A DNA stretch of 43,601 bases from Patescibacteria group bacterium (GTDB lineage Bacteria; Patescibacteriota; Patescibacteriia; UBA2591; JAQUPP01). The notes below the pieces were generated by a model. The model was given only the letters and a program-made list of their open reading frames with translations. It was not told the origin of the DNA and searched no databases. The position numbers and the translations under genes were made by a program. Below are positions 7,430-15,610 of the stretch, in pieces; position 1 is the stretch's first letter, and every line of letters begins with the position of its first letter. The stretch lies in contig JAQUOF010000004.1 in NCBI GenBank assembly GCA_028717225.1, positions 1 through 43,601 of the forward strand. Direction: 5' to 3'.

Positions 7430-8656
7430 TTAGTTAATCAACGGCTTAATTCCCGGCAATATTTTTCCTTCCAAAAATTCCAGCATTGCTCCTCCGCCGG
7501 TTGAAATAAAAATATTCGGTTTAGAAATTGAAAATTGAAAATTAGAAATTGCCTCCCGAAGGGAAGCTATGGTCTCTCCGCCGCCAATAATAATTTTGGC
7601 TTTGCGATTGTTTAAAATTATTTTAACCATTTCCTTTGTCCCTTGATCAAAAAACTTTTCTTCAAAAAGACCCATTGGACCGTTCCAGATAATTGTCTTG
7701 GCGGTTTTAAGATATTTTTGAAATAATTCAACTGTTTTAGGACCAATATCCAAGATATTAAATTCCTCGTCTTTAATCTTATTTAATTTATCTAATTTTA
7801 AATTTTGAATTGTCATTTTGCATTTTGATTTTTTAATTTTACATTTTGTTTTAACATCCAATGGCAAAATAATTTTTTTATTTTTAGCCAATTCCTTTGC
7901 CACCTCAATCATTGTCGGTTCATAGAATGAAGTTCCAATATTAATTCCTTTTATTTTTAAAAAAGTATTAGCCAGGGCTCCGCCGATTAAAATTTGATCG
8001 GCTTTTTTGGTTAAATTTTCTATGGTTTTTATTTTGGTGGAAATTTTAACTCCGCCCATTAAAACTATAAACGGATGTAATGGCTTAACTAAAACCTGAC
8101 TTAGATTTTTAACTTCTTTCTCCAAACGAAAACCGGCATAGGCCGGCAAATAACGAGTAATTGCCGAGACCGAAACATGCGCCCGGTGGCAAACAGAAAA
8201 AGCATCATTAATGTATAAATCCGCAAATTCGGCTAGTTGCTTGGCAAATTTTAAATCATTTTTTTCTTCTCCATCATAAAAACGGAGATTTTCCAATAAA
8301 ATAATTTCTCCCGGCTTCATTGTCGCAATCTCTTTTTTGACTTTTTCGCCAACGCAATCATTGATAAACCTCAAGTTTGTAGTTTGTAGTTTGTAGTTTT
8401 TAGTTTTTAATTTCAAATGCTTATATATTGGCTTTAAACTATATTTTAAATTCTTTTTCCCCTCTGGGTCTCTCAAATGACTAATCAAAATAACAATCGC
8501 TTTTTGTTGAATTAAATATTTAATGGTTTCTAAAGCGGCCTGAATGCGAGTATCATCAATAACTCGGCCGTTTTTTATCGGACAATTAAAATCAACCCTT
8601 ACCAGCACCCTTTTTCCTTTTAAATTTTTGATTTCTTTAATTGTTTTTAACTTCAT
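7430..8656 (-). CDS. pgk: Phosphoglycerate kinase
   Basis: PGK makes ATP and 3-phosphoglycerate from 1,3-bisphosphoglycerate and ADP. The 408-residue protein has RVDFNCP (20-26), LISHLRDPEG, LLENLRFYDGEEKN, INDAFSVCHRAHVS, LMGGVKISTKI, NGPMGLFE (325-332), IIGGGETIA (356-363) and STGGGAMLEFLEG (385-397). Three loops carry low-complexity inserts encoded by word repeats: about residues 81-97 (KLKTKNYKLQTTNLRF), 269-292 (VKTKCKIKKSKCKMTIQNLK) and 370-381 (SNFQFSISKPN). None touches a catalytic motif. It is the first gene of the glycolytic operon, with a promoter five or so bases upstream of the ATG by predicted start point, and eno follows after 10 bases. Confidence 0.97.
   Translation of the reverse strand: MKLKTIKEIKNLKGKRVLVRVDFNCPIKNGRVIDDTRIQAALETIKYLIQQKAIVILISHLRDPEGKKNLKYSLKPIYKHLKLKTKNYKLQTTNLRFINDCVGEKVKKEIATMKPGEIILLENLRFYDGEEKNDLKFAKQLAEFADLYINDAFSVCHRAHVSVSAITRYLPAYAGFRLEKEVKNLSQVLVKPLHPFIVLMGGVKISTKIKTIENLTKKADQILIGGALANTFLKIKGINIGTSFYEPTMIEVAKELAKNKKIILPLDVKTKCKIKKSKCKMTIQNLKLDKLNKIKDEEFNILDIGPKTVELFQKYLKTAKTIIWNGPMGLFEEKFFDQGTKEMVKIILNNRKAKIIIGGGETIASLREAISNFQFSISKPNIFISTGGGAMLEFLEGKILPGIKPLIN
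7521..7550. repeat. Word repeat in pgk, 3' proximal (AGAAATT/GAAAATT family)
   Basis: TTAGAAATTGAAAATTGAAA is followed by ATTAGAAATT. The same words fill the gaps at 4315-4370 and 6013-6141. On the coding strand it gives the loop SNFQFSISK between GGGETIASLREA and FISTGGGA of PGK. Confidence 0.8.
7801..7849. repeat. Word repeat in pgk, central (CATTTTGATTTTT family)
   Basis: It shares a 22-bp near-exact stretch (one mismatch) with 4379-4400 and a 19-bp exact stretch (7822-7840) with 9656-9674 in the ligase-TPR gene. It encodes the lysine-rich loop at about residues 269-285 of PGK. Confidence 0.8.
8374..8408. repeat. 7-bp tandem word repeat in pgk (AGTTTGT x3, AGTTTTT x2)
   Basis: Three copies of AGTTTGT are followed by two of AGTTTTT. 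Seven is not a multiple of three, yet the frame stays open and encodes KLKTKNYKLQTTNL in the loop after the SLKP segment of PGK. Confidence 0.85.
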
Positions 8657-8667
8657 AAATTTAATAT

Positions 8668-8696
8668 ATTATAACATAAAAACCAATCACTTACAA
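8668..8696 (-). promoter_or_regulatory. Promoter of the pgk operon
   Basis: On the minus strand a -35 TTGTAA (8691-8696) and a perfect -10 TATAAT (8668-8673) are separated by 17 bases. The predicted start near 8661 leaves a leader of only about five bases before the pgk ATG at 8656, so the message would be nearly leaderless. Confidence 0.7.
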
Positions 8697-8706
8697 GCTT
8701 AAAATG

Positions 8707-8734
8707 TAAAAAGGGACGGAATTTCTTCCGCCCC
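8707..8734 (-). terminator. Rho-independent terminator after the ligase-TPR gene
   Basis: Minus-strand RNA forms a 9-bp stem (8726-8734 with 8713-8721, one GU pair) closed by a GAAA tetraloop and followed by UUUUUACAUUUU. It lies about 20 bases after the stop of the wzx-ligase transcript and just before the pgk promoter, cleanly separating the two operons. Confidence 0.85.
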
Positions 8735-8752
8735 CCTGATTTTTAAATTATT

Positions 8753-11047
8753 TTATTTTTCTTGCTGTTCTATTAATTGTCTGGCTTGGGCAACCGCCTG
8801 TGGATTTATACTTTCCATTTTATTTAAAATCTGCTGAACTGTGGCTTGATCGCCGCCCTTGGCGTAAATCAAAGCGCAACCCAGTTGAGAGGTTAAATTA
8901 TCCGGTTGCAGACGAATAGCCCTGCTGCAAAAATCAAAAGCATTTCCAAAATCTTTTATTTCGGCATAGGCCTTGGCAATATTAAAATCAATACCTTCTT
9001 TATAATAACCTAATTCTCTGGCTTTATTTATTGCGTCAGTGGCTTCTTTATTTTTACCCCAAATTAAATAAGCCTGCGCCAAATTCCAATATGATTCCCC
9101 TACTTTATCATCAAAATTAACCGCTTCTTGGATGGCGCTGACAGCTTTTCCATATTCTCCTTTATAAAGATAAGTTTTACCCAATTCAAAATAAATTTGC
9201 TGGCGTTTTGGCGAGAGTTCTGTCGCTTTTTTTAAAACCACCTCCGCTTTATCAAGATACTCTTTATTATATTTTGAACCTAAGTTATACAACTGACCCA
9301 AATATAAATAATTTCTCACATCTTGAGGATGTTCTTGAACGCTTTTCTCAAATTCTTTAATGACAAGTTCCTTGCCTTGTTGTAAAACAGCCGGATCAAG
9401 ATTTGACTGACCGGGAAATTCAACAATAGTTTTGGCTAATTGAGTCCTGACTTCCGGATTTGTGAAAACCGGATTAGCTAAAGATTTTTTATACCAATCA
9501 AGACCTGTTTTAAAATTAACCCGAGAAGCGGAAATACCGGTAACTGCCGCCTTGCTTTGAATAAAAGGCTCAAAATTAAATTTATAAATTGACCATGGCA
9601 GAAAAATTATAATCAAAAAAATCAGAATTGGAAGCGGGAAATTATTTAATTTTAAATTTTGATTTTTTAATTTTGTGTTTGTTTCGGATTTCGGATTTCG
9701 TGCTTCTGATTTTTCTAAACCCTTATTTATGTCTAAATCCTTGTTCGTTGTTATAAAATAAGTTAGAGCCAGACCAAAATAAAAAATAATAAGCGGTGCC
9801 GGCGTATCAAAAACGGTTAAATTCTGAATAAAATATGCCAAAAACATACAAGCCAATAATACACTCCCTGTTTGTGTCATTCGCGTATTGTTTGTGTATT
9901 GGTGTCGCTTTTTATTGAGTAGTAGCCAAAAAATACTTGTAAAAACCGCCAAATAAGCCACTAAGCCCACTCCGCCGGTTAAAGTCAATAAATCCACAAC
10001 TTGATTATGTGAACGATCAAACCAAGTATTTTCCTGACCTAAACTTAAATAATGAGGATTATAATACTTATTGAAAATTATATTATAATTTTCCCAGCCC
10101 CATCCTAAAATTGGTTTTTCTTTAAAACCCTGCCAACCGGCTTGCCAAACAATTGTTCGCTCACTCGCACTGCCGGTTAAATAAACAAGTCTCATAATAA
10201 AAACCGGCGCTTTATAAATCCATGGTTTTTCTTTTTGGGTTTGAAGAAAAAATATTCCGCTGACCACCACCAACATCAATAAAATAAAAATGGAAATAGA
10301 AATTAATCTTAATTTTTTAGGACGAATATTTAATATCAAATAACCAAAAAATAATATAAATGATAAACCGAAAGTAAGCATTACTCCGCGTGAGGCGGCA
10401 AAGAGAATAATAGTTAAATTAAAAAGTAAAGACAGAAAAGATAAAATTTTCCCCAATTTTATCTTTTCTAAAACAATCAACAGGCCGGATAAAAAAATAT
10501 GGAGCATCGCATAAACTGCCAAAAAAATTGGATTGCCGAGTGTTGCTGTCATTTGGGGATTATTTTCTTTCAACAAAAATTTTAATCCGAATTTTTGACC
10601 CAGACCATATAGGCCGATAAAAAAAGAACAGATCAAACTTGTCCAAATTAATTTTCGCCAGTCCTGCCATTTTTTAAAACAACTGGTTAAGATTAAAAAC
10701 CATGCATAAAAATGAAACAGAGTCAAAACACCGGTCATTCTTTCTTGGGTTGACCAAAAAGAACGGGAAATATCAACGCCTGTCAATGTAGTTAGAACCA
10801 GAACACCCATAAATATGGTCAAACTGAAAATCAAAGGATTTCTCCAATTAGGCCGATAATTGTTATTATAAATAGCCAAAAACAGCCAAGCCGCAAAAAT
10901 AATTTCAACCAAAATCCTAAAAAATATAACCTTACCAAATATATAAGGATATAAAGTATATTGATAAACTAAAAGCGGTAAAAATAAAATTAAGCAAGAT
11001 CCCCAATGGATAATTGTCAGACAAATTTTTTCCGATATTTTAGACAT
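8753..11047 (-). CDS. O-antigen ligase/polymerase family membrane protein with C-terminal TPR domain
   Basis: The 764-residue protein begins with about ten to twelve hydrophobic segments. It carries a family-typical periplasmic loop around TGSASERTIVWQAGWQGFKEKPILGWGWENY and DRSHNQVVDLLTLTGG, characteristic of O-antigen ligase/Wzy (WaaL-type) proteins. From about residue 560 it turns into tetratricopeptide repeats (for example YLYLGQLYNLGSKYNKEYLD and SYWNLAQAYLIWGKNKEATD). Members join a lipid-linked glycan to an acceptor or polymerise repeat units; the TPR tail may bind a protein acceptor (inference). Two loops between membrane segments, at about residues 380-393 and 446-466, are encoded by word repeats. 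The start overlaps the upstream flippase gene by 8 bases, so both come from one transcript, which ends at the terminator at 8707-8734. Which activity it has cannot be told from sequence. Confidence 0.88.
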   Translation of the reverse strand: MSKISEKICLTIIHWGSCLILFLPLLVYQYTLYPYIFGKVIFFRILVEIIFAAWLFLAIYNNNYRPNWRNPLIFSLTIFMGVLVLTTLTGVDISRSFWSTQERMTGVLTLFHFYAWFLILTSCFKKWQDWRKLIWTSLICSFFIGLYGLGQKFGLKFLLKENNPQMTATLGNPIFLAVYAMLHIFLSGLLIVLEKIKLGKILSFLSLLFNLTIILFAASRGVMLTFGLSFILFFGYLILNIRPKKLRLISISIFILLMLVVVSGIFFLQTQKEKPWIYKAPVFIMRLVYLTGSASERTIVWQAGWQGFKEKPILGWGWENYNIIFNKYYNPHYLSLGQENTWFDRSHNQVVDLLTLTGGVGLVAYLAVFTSIFWLLLNKKRHQYTNNTRMTQTGSVLLACMFLAYFIQNLTVFDTPAPLIIFYFGLALTYFITTNKDLDINKGLEKSEARNPKSETNTKLKNQNLKLNNFPLPILIFLIIIFLPWSIYKFNFEPFIQSKAAVTGISASRVNFKTGLDWYKKSLANPVFTNPEVRTQLAKTIVEFPGQSNLDPAVLQQGKELVIKEFEKSVQEHPQDVRNYLYLGQLYNLGSKYNKEYLDKAEVVLKKATELSPKRQQIYFELGKTYLYKGEYGKAVSAIQEAVNFDDKVGESYWNLAQAYLIWGKNKEATDAINKARELGYYKEGIDFNIAKAYAEIKDFGNAFDFCSRAIRLQPDNLTSQLGCALIYAKGGDQATVQQILNKMESINPQAVAQARQLIEQQEK
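9649..9712. repeat. Word repeat in the ligase-TPR gene (inter-membrane loop)
   Basis: AATTTTGATTTTTTAATTTT words are followed by TTTCGGATTTCGGATTTCG. The 19-bp stretch 9656-9674 is identical to 7822-7840 in pgk. It encodes a polar loop (SEARNPKSETNTKLKNQNLK) between two membrane helices. Confidence 0.8.
9868..9908. repeat. Second word repeat in the ligase-TPR gene
   Basis: The GTTTGTGTCATTCGCGTATT words followed by GTTTGTGTATTGGTGTCG contain GTTTGTGT twice. They encode the polar loop RHQYTNNTRMTQTGS between membrane segments. Confidence 0.6.
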
Positions 11048-12479
11048 TTTTAAATAAAATTAAACTTTTAACTTTTATTAATTCTTCCTTTGAAATTATT
11101 TTTAATAGACAAGCGCTTAAAAAATAAGAACCGATGCCGATTAAAATTAAAACAACCAAGTGGCATTTATTTTGTAAAAATATAATCAAACCGCTCATAA
11201 TTAAACACGACAAGAAAATACCGCCGATTTTCATTATAAAATATCTCTTATGAATCTTGATTAATTTCAAGACCCAGCATAATTCTATAACAAATAAAAA
11301 TAAATAACTGACCAAAAAGGCAATGGCTATTCCGATTTGAGCCAATCTTGGAATTAAAATTATTGCAAAAATAATTAAAACAGATACGCCAATTCCCTGA
11401 TTAATCATATTAACTTTTTGGCGATTGCAAGCATTAAGCAAGGTAATAGCCAATATATCAAAAAAAGTAAAAGGCAGGGCTAGAATTAAAATTTTTAAAA
11501 TAATAGATGCTGGCAAATAATTTGGTCCGTAGAAAAGAGTAATTAAGGAATCGCTTAGTATTATTGTACCAAAAACAATCGGCAGAATAATTAATAATAA
11601 ATAAAAAAGCGCTTCTTGAAAAATTCTGGAAGTTTCTTGCTTTGAAGAAAAAAAATGTTTGCTTAAAGCAGGATAAATAGCGCTACTGAACGCCGCCGGA
11701 ATTAAAGCCAAAATAACATTGGGTAATTTCTTGGCTGCGTTATAAAGGCCAACCATCGTATCATTGCCGAGATGCGAGAGTAAAATCGTATCAATATTAA
11801 GATATAAAGTTGCAAAAATACCGGCAATAAAAAACGGCAAACTGAGTTTCATTAATTGTTTAATCTCCATTAAATCAAAAGTAAATTTAAACCAAATTCC
11901 TGTTTGCCTTTTAAAAAATTTCAAACTATTAATCAGAAAAATCGCGTTAGCGCAAATATATGGAAGGATCATTAAAAGTAAATTAACTTTTAGCTTCATT
12001 AAAATTACGCCGACGACTACCAAGGTTGTCTGAGATAAAATTGTTCCCAAGGCCTCATATTTAAAATTAAAATGTCCCCGAAAAACCTGATAAAAAGTTG
12101 AACCAAATGAACCGAGGATTGACGAAATAACAACCAAATAAGTTAAATTTTGAATAATAACGGAATAATGCAATAAACGAACCAAGAAAAAAATAATTAA
12201 ACAAGAAAGTAAGCTGACTACTAATTTAAATCCCAAAATATTATTTAAATATTTTTGAGTTTTTTCTTTATCACGGGCTATTTCGCGAGTCATCACGCCA
12301 CTAAAACCAAAGTCAATAAAAATCAGAAGCATGCCAACCAGGGCAAAAACAAACATATACTTGCCAAAATTTTCCACTCCCAAATAGCGGGCTAAAATAA
12401 AATAGTAAACCGCGGCCATCATTTTTTGATAAACCTGCGCCACTAATAAATAAAATGTATTTTTGGTAGTTGAGGCCAT
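11040..12479 (-). CDS. Polysaccharide flippase, Wzx/MATE-like (MOP superfamily)
   Basis: Wzx-type proteins move undecaprenyl-diphosphate-linked repeat units across the cytoplasmic membrane. The 479-residue sequence is hydrophobic along its length, with about 12-14 predicted helices. It has the N-terminal family signature NTFYLLVAQVYQKMMAAVYYFILARYLGVENFGKY and the FDFGF-like IDFGFSGVMTREIARDK, then an NAAKKLP segment after LSHLGNDTMVGLY in the middle. It is the first gene of the short leftward transcript, with ATG at 12479 and a good promoter upstream, and overlaps the ligase-TPR gene by 8 bases. Being divergent from the wbp genes, it probably serves the same glycan. Substrate specificity cannot be read from sequence. 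Confidence 0.9.
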   Translation of the reverse strand: MASTTKNTFYLLVAQVYQKMMAAVYYFILARYLGVENFGKYMFVFALVGMLLIFIDFGFSGVMTREIARDKEKTQKYLNNILGFKLVVSLLSCLIIFFLVRLLHYSVIIQNLTYLVVISSILGSFGSTFYQVFRGHFNFKYEALGTILSQTTLVVVGVILMKLKVNLLLMILPYICANAIFLINSLKFFKRQTGIWFKFTFDLMEIKQLMKLSLPFFIAGIFATLYLNIDTILLSHLGNDTMVGLYNAAKKLPNVILALIPAAFSSAIYPALSKHFFSSKQETSRIFQEALFYLLLIILPIVFGTIILSDSLITLFYGPNYLPASIILKILILALPFTFFDILAITLLNACNRQKVNMINQGIGVSVLIIFAIILIPRLAQIGIAIAFLVSYLFLFVIELCWVLKLIKIHKRYFIMKIGGIFLSCLIMSGLIIFLQNKCHLVVLILIGIGSYFLSACLLKIISKEELIKVKSLILFKNV

Positions 12480-12522
12480 AAAAATCTTCTAAGCTGTCTA
12501 AAAAAATAACAGATACGATAAT

Positions 12523-12550
12523 ACTATACCATATTTATGACGGTGAACAA
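12523..12550 (-). promoter_or_regulatory. Promoter for wzx-ligase transcript
   Basis: On the minus strand -35 TTGTTC (12545-12550) and -10 TATAGT (12523-12528) are 16 bases apart. The start would lie near 12516, about 37 bases before the ATG at 12479. The -35 box directly abuts the left arm of the inverted repeat at 12551. Confidence 0.6.
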
Positions 12551-12666
12551 GCCCCCACACCATAACTCATCATTAACATTTTGAATAAAAAAAATTATAA
12601 GGCGGAGCCGCTTCGCTTTTATCTTCCACTTTTAAAAAAGTCTTGCGCTGAGTTTGGTGTGGGGGC
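12551..12666. repeat. 116-bp segment bounded by 12-bp perfect inverted repeats, between divergent promoters
   Basis: GCCCCCACACCA at 12551-12562 is repeated inverted at 12655-12666. The interior is a GC-richer patch (GGCGGAGCCGCTTCGC at 12601-12616) that stands out from the AT-rich surroundings. There is no open frame of note, no transposase and no obvious target duplication. It may be a small non-autonomous mobile repeat or a structured regulatory spacer. The rest of the 249-base gap holds only the two promoters. Confidence 0.65.
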
Positions 12667-12672
12667 AAGCCC

Positions 12673-12700
12673 TTGTCTGATTCTAAAAAAATGGTATAAT
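12673..12700 (+). promoter_or_regulatory. Promoter of the plus-strand glycan array
   Basis: -35 TTGTCT (12673-12678) and perfect -10 TATAAT (12695-12700) have a 16-base spacer. The predicted start near 12707 gives a leader of about 22 bases before the wbpA-like ATG at 12729. No Shine-Dalgarno is visible in that leader. Confidence 0.7.
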
Positions 12701-12728
12701 TTTTTCATAATATATAACCATTGAATAT

Positions 12729-14027
12729 ATGAAAAAATTAGAAAAATCAATTAAAAATAAAAAAGCTAAAATTACAATCATTGGACTCGGCTATGTGGGA
12801 TTGCCTTTGGCCGTAGTATTGGCCGAGCAAGGATTTAGAGTTTTTGGTTTTGATGTTCAAAAAAATAAAGTTAAATTAGTCAATCAAGGTCATTCTTATA
12901 TTGCTGATATTTCCTCGGCTGATTTGCAAGGAGTTCTTAAATCTAAAAAATTTTCAGCCACTACTGATAAAAAAATTCTAAAACTCGCCGATGTGATTAT
13001 TATTTGCGTCCCTACCCCGCTGGATAAATATAAACAACCCGACATTACTTATATTCAATCCACGGTTAAAGAAATTGCCCGTTTTATCAGAAAGGGGCAA
13101 TTAATAATTTTGGAAAGCACCACTTATCCCGGAACAACACGCGAAGTTATTTTGCCTGTTCTCCAAAAATCCGGTTTAAAAGTAGGAAAAGATTTTTTCT
13201 TGGCATTTTCGCCGGAACGAATTGATCCGGGTAATCAAAAATTCAATGTCAGGAATGTTCCCAAAGTGGTTGGCGGTATTACTCCCAAATGCACCAAGCT
13301 TACAAGTTTAGTTTATAGATCATTCTTGGATAAAGTTTTCAAAGTTTCTTCGCCTGAAGCCGCGGAAATGACTAAAATTCTTGAAAATACTTTTCGAATA
13401 GTCAATGTTTCAATGATCAATGAATTGGCTCTTTTGTGCGGAAAAATGGGTATTGATATTTGGGAAGTAATTGAGGCGGCTAAAACAAAACCTTATGGAT
13501 TTATGCCATTTTATCCCGGACCCGGAATTGGCGGACATTGCATTCCTTTAGACCCATTTTATCTTTCTTGGAAAGCCAAAGAATACGGATTTTATACAAG
13601 ATTTATAGAATTGGGCGGCGAAATCAACGATCAAATGCCCCATTTTGTCGTGACTAAAGTTATTTCCGGACTTAACCGGCATAAAAAATCTCTAAATGGA
13701 GCCAAAATTTTAGTTTGGGGCGTTGCTTATAAAAAAGACGTGGCTGATCCGAGAGAATCAGCTTCTTACCATGTTATTCGCGATCTCTGGAAAAAAGGAG
13801 CTATAGTGGAATATTTTGATCCGTATATTCCTGAATTCAAAATTGACAATAAAAACTTAAAATCCATTGAATATCAACCCAAAAATCTTAAACATTATGA
13901 TTGCGTTTTAATTTTAGCCGATCACTCTAATCTTAATTACGATGAAGTGGCTAAAAAATCGCTTTTAGTGGTTGATACGCGCAACGCCATTAAAAATAGA
14001 AAATTTAAAAATATATTATGGTTATAG
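12729..14027 (+). CDS. wbpA: UDP-N-acetyl-D-glucosamine 6-dehydrogenase, WbpA type
   Basis: It oxidises UDP-GlcNAc twice with NAD to UDP-GlcNAcA, the first step to UDP-ManNAc3NAcA. The 432-residue protein has the NAD-binding GLGYVGLPLA (19-28), VPTPLDKYKQPD, ESTTYPGTTREV, SPERIDPGN and the catalytic cysteine C271 in GPGIGGHCIPLDPFYL. Its C-terminal domain includes WGVAYKKDVADPRESA, which binds UDP-sugar. The segment DPFYLSWKAKEYGFYTRFIE and the following GGEINDQMP resemble WbpA/WlbA-pathway dehydrogenases more than UDP-glucose dehydrogenase. It is the first gene of the array, behind a strong promoter, and overlaps the next gene by 10 bases. WecC-type UDP-ManNAc dehydrogenase is the main alternative; the neighbours favour WbpA. 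Confidence 0.9.
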   Translation: MKKLEKSIKNKKAKITIIGLGYVGLPLAVVLAEQGFRVFGFDVQKNKVKLVNQGHSYIADISSADLQGVLKSKKFSATTDKKILKLADVIIICVPTPLDKYKQPDITYIQSTVKEIARFIRKGQLIILESTTYPGTTREVILPVLQKSGLKVGKDFFLAFSPERIDPGNQKFNVRNVPKVVGGITPKCTKLTSLVYRSFLDKVFKVSSPEAAEMTKILENTFRIVNVSMINELALLCGKMGIDIWEVIEAAKTKPYGFMPFYPGPGIGGHCIPLDPFYLSWKAKEYGFYTRFIELGGEINDQMPHFVVTKVISGLNRHKKSLNGAKILVWGVAYKKDVADPRESASYHVIRDLWKKGAIVEYFDPYIPEFKIDNKNLKSIEYQPKNLKHYDCVLILADHSNLNYDEVAKKSLLVVDTRNAIKNRKFKNILWL

Positions 14028-15013
14028 AATCATCAAAAAAAAATATCGCTGTAATCGGCGGCGGTTATTGGGGCAAGAATTTAGTCAGAAATTTTTATGA
14101 ACTGGGCGTTTTAAAAACCGTCAGTGATCTTAATCAAAACGCGCTTGATGCTCTGAAAAAAAATTATCCGGAAATCAATATCACGCAAAAATTTGAAGAC
14201 GTAGCTCTTGATAAAAATATCAAAGGCGTAGTTATTGCCACGCCGGCCGCCACTCATCATCAAGTGGTTAAAAAATTTCTTCTGGCCGGCAAAGATGTTT
14301 TTGTAGAAAAACCATTGGCTTTGAATATCAAGCACGGCGAGGAACTGGTAAAATTAGCCGAAAAACAAAAACGAATTTTGATGGTCGGACACCTTCTTCT
14401 TTATCATCCGGCGGTGATTAAATTAAAAGAATTAATTGAACAGGGAGAACTGGGAAAAATCCGCTACATTCATTCCAATCGCCTCAACTTCGGCAAACTT
14501 CGCACTGAAGAAAATATTCTTTGGTCCTTTGCTCCGCATGATATCGCGGTCATTATTGATTTAATGGGAAAATTGCCTAAAAAAATTTGCAGCCATGGCA
14601 TGGATTGGTTGAGCAAAAACGTAGCGGACAGCACTTTAAGTTATTTTGAATTTGACAAAAACCAAGCCGCGCATATTTTTGTTTCCTGGCTTAATCCTTT
14701 TAAAGAACAAAAATTATCCGTAATCGGCGAAAAAAAAATGGCCGTTTTTGACGACCAAGCGGAAAATAAATTGATTGTTTATCCCCATAAAGTTGAATGG
14801 CTGGGCAAGATTCCGGAAGCGAAAAAAGCGGAAGGAGAAATAATTTCTCTGCCGCAGCTTGAACCATTGCGCCAAGAATGCCGGCATTTTCTTGATTGTA
14901 TTGAAACTCGCAAAAATCCAAAGAGCGACGGCCGCGAAGCGTTAAATGTTTTAAAAATTTTAAATGCTTGCCAAAAATCTTTAGATAAAAAAAGTAAAAT
15001 AATCAAATTATAA
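14018..15013 (+). CDS. wbpB: Gfo/Idh/MocA oxidoreductase, WbpB-like UDP-GlcNAcA 3-dehydrogenase
   Basis: In the WbpB/WlbA route this enzyme oxidises C3 of UDP-GlcNAcA to a 3-keto sugar for the aminotransferase. The 331-residue product has the NAD fold VIGGGYWGKNLVRNF (12-26), the family EKP triad (E97-K98-P99 in DVFVEKPLAL), MVGHLLLYHPAV and a histidine in SFAPHDIAVIIDL where family members place a catalytic residue. Its start overlaps the wbpA-like gene by 10 bases and the acyltransferase follows 9 bases later, so the three are translationally close. Gfo/Idh/MocA is a broad family. The specific role is inferred from the complete wbpA-B-D-E order and later wbpI-like gene, not from the sequence alone. 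Confidence 0.85.
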   Translation: MVIESSKKNIAVIGGGYWGKNLVRNFYELGVLKTVSDLNQNALDALKKNYPEINITQKFEDVALDKNIKGVVIATPAATHHQVVKKFLLAGKDVFVEKPLALNIKHGEELVKLAEKQKRILMVGHLLLYHPAVIKLKELIEQGELGKIRYIHSNRLNFGKLRTEENILWSFAPHDIAVIIDLMGKLPKKICSHGMDWLSKNVADSTLSYFEFDKNQAAHIFVSWLNPFKEQKLSVIGEKKMAVFDDQAENKLIVYPHKVEWLGKIPEAKKAEGEIISLPQLEPLRQECRHFLDCIETRKNPKSDGREALNVLKILNACQKSLDKKSKIIKL

Positions 15014-15022
15014 TAAAAAACT

Positions 15023-15610
15023 ATGGAGAAAAAATTTTGGGCACATTCATCAGCAGAAGTTTCGCCGGAAGCGAAAATCGGTTCCGGAACAAAAATTTGG
15101 CAAAACAGCCAAGTTTTAGCCGGCGCGCAAATCGGCGAAAATTGCATGGTCGGCCATAATTGTTTTGTCGGCGGCCAAGTAAAAATGGGCAATGGCGTTA
15201 AATTAGAATCCAATGTTGACGCCTGGGATTTGGTTACTTTGGAAGATTATGTTTTTGTCGGACCGTCAGCGGTTTTTACCAATGATCCTAATCCACGCGC
15301 CAAATTTCCAAAGAAAAAATATCCGGAATACGGCAAATGGAAATCAACCTTGGTCAAAGAAGGCGCATCAATCGGCGCTAATGCCACAATTGTTTGCGGC
15401 GCCACTATTGGCAAAAGCGCTTTTATCGGCGCTGGTTCGGTTGTTACCAAAGATATTCCCGATTACGGTTTAGCTTACGGCGTGCCGGCTACTGTTCACG
15501 ATTGGGTTTGCGATTGCGGTAACAAACTGCAATTCAAAAATAACAAAGCCGTCTGCAAAATTTGTGGCAAAAAATATTTAAAAAAACAAAAAATAGTCAA
15601 GCAAATATAA
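15023..15610 (+). CDS. wbpD: UDP-GlcNAc3NA N-acetyltransferase, WbpD/WlbB-like, with C-terminal zinc-ribbon-like tail
   Basis: A left-handed beta-helix acyltransferase that would acetylate the 3-amino group using acetyl-CoA. Hexapeptide repeats are clear: [40 protein letters not shown], and later [20 protein letters not shown]. The WbpD-type segment [20 protein letters not shown] lies at about 84-103. After the helix, residues 161-184 add CDCGNKLQF and CKICGKKY, a four-cysteine set (C163, C165, C178, C181) likely to bind zinc. Total length is 195 residues. It sits between the WbpB-like and WbpE-like genes, which supports the assigned acceptor. Confidence 0.88.
   Translation: MEKKFWAHSSAEVSPEAKIGSGTKIWQNSQVLAGAQIGENCMVGHNCFVGGQVKMGNGVKLESNVDAWDLVTLEDYVFVGPSAVFTNDPNPRAKFPKKKYPEYGKWKSTLVKEGASIGANATIVCGATIGKSAFIGAGSVVTKDIPDYGLAYGVPATVHDWVCDCGNKLQFKNNKAVCKICGKKYLKKQKIVKQI

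Noticed and set aside
12551-12666. Insertion sequence remnant
   Set aside because: The arms are only 12 bp, there is no transposase fragment and no clear target-site duplication, so I list it as an inverted-repeat segment only.
14779-15213. Minus-strand 144-codon frame opposite wbpB/wbpD-like genes
   Set aside because: It overlaps two well-supported genes on the other strand and has no family-like sequence or promoter.
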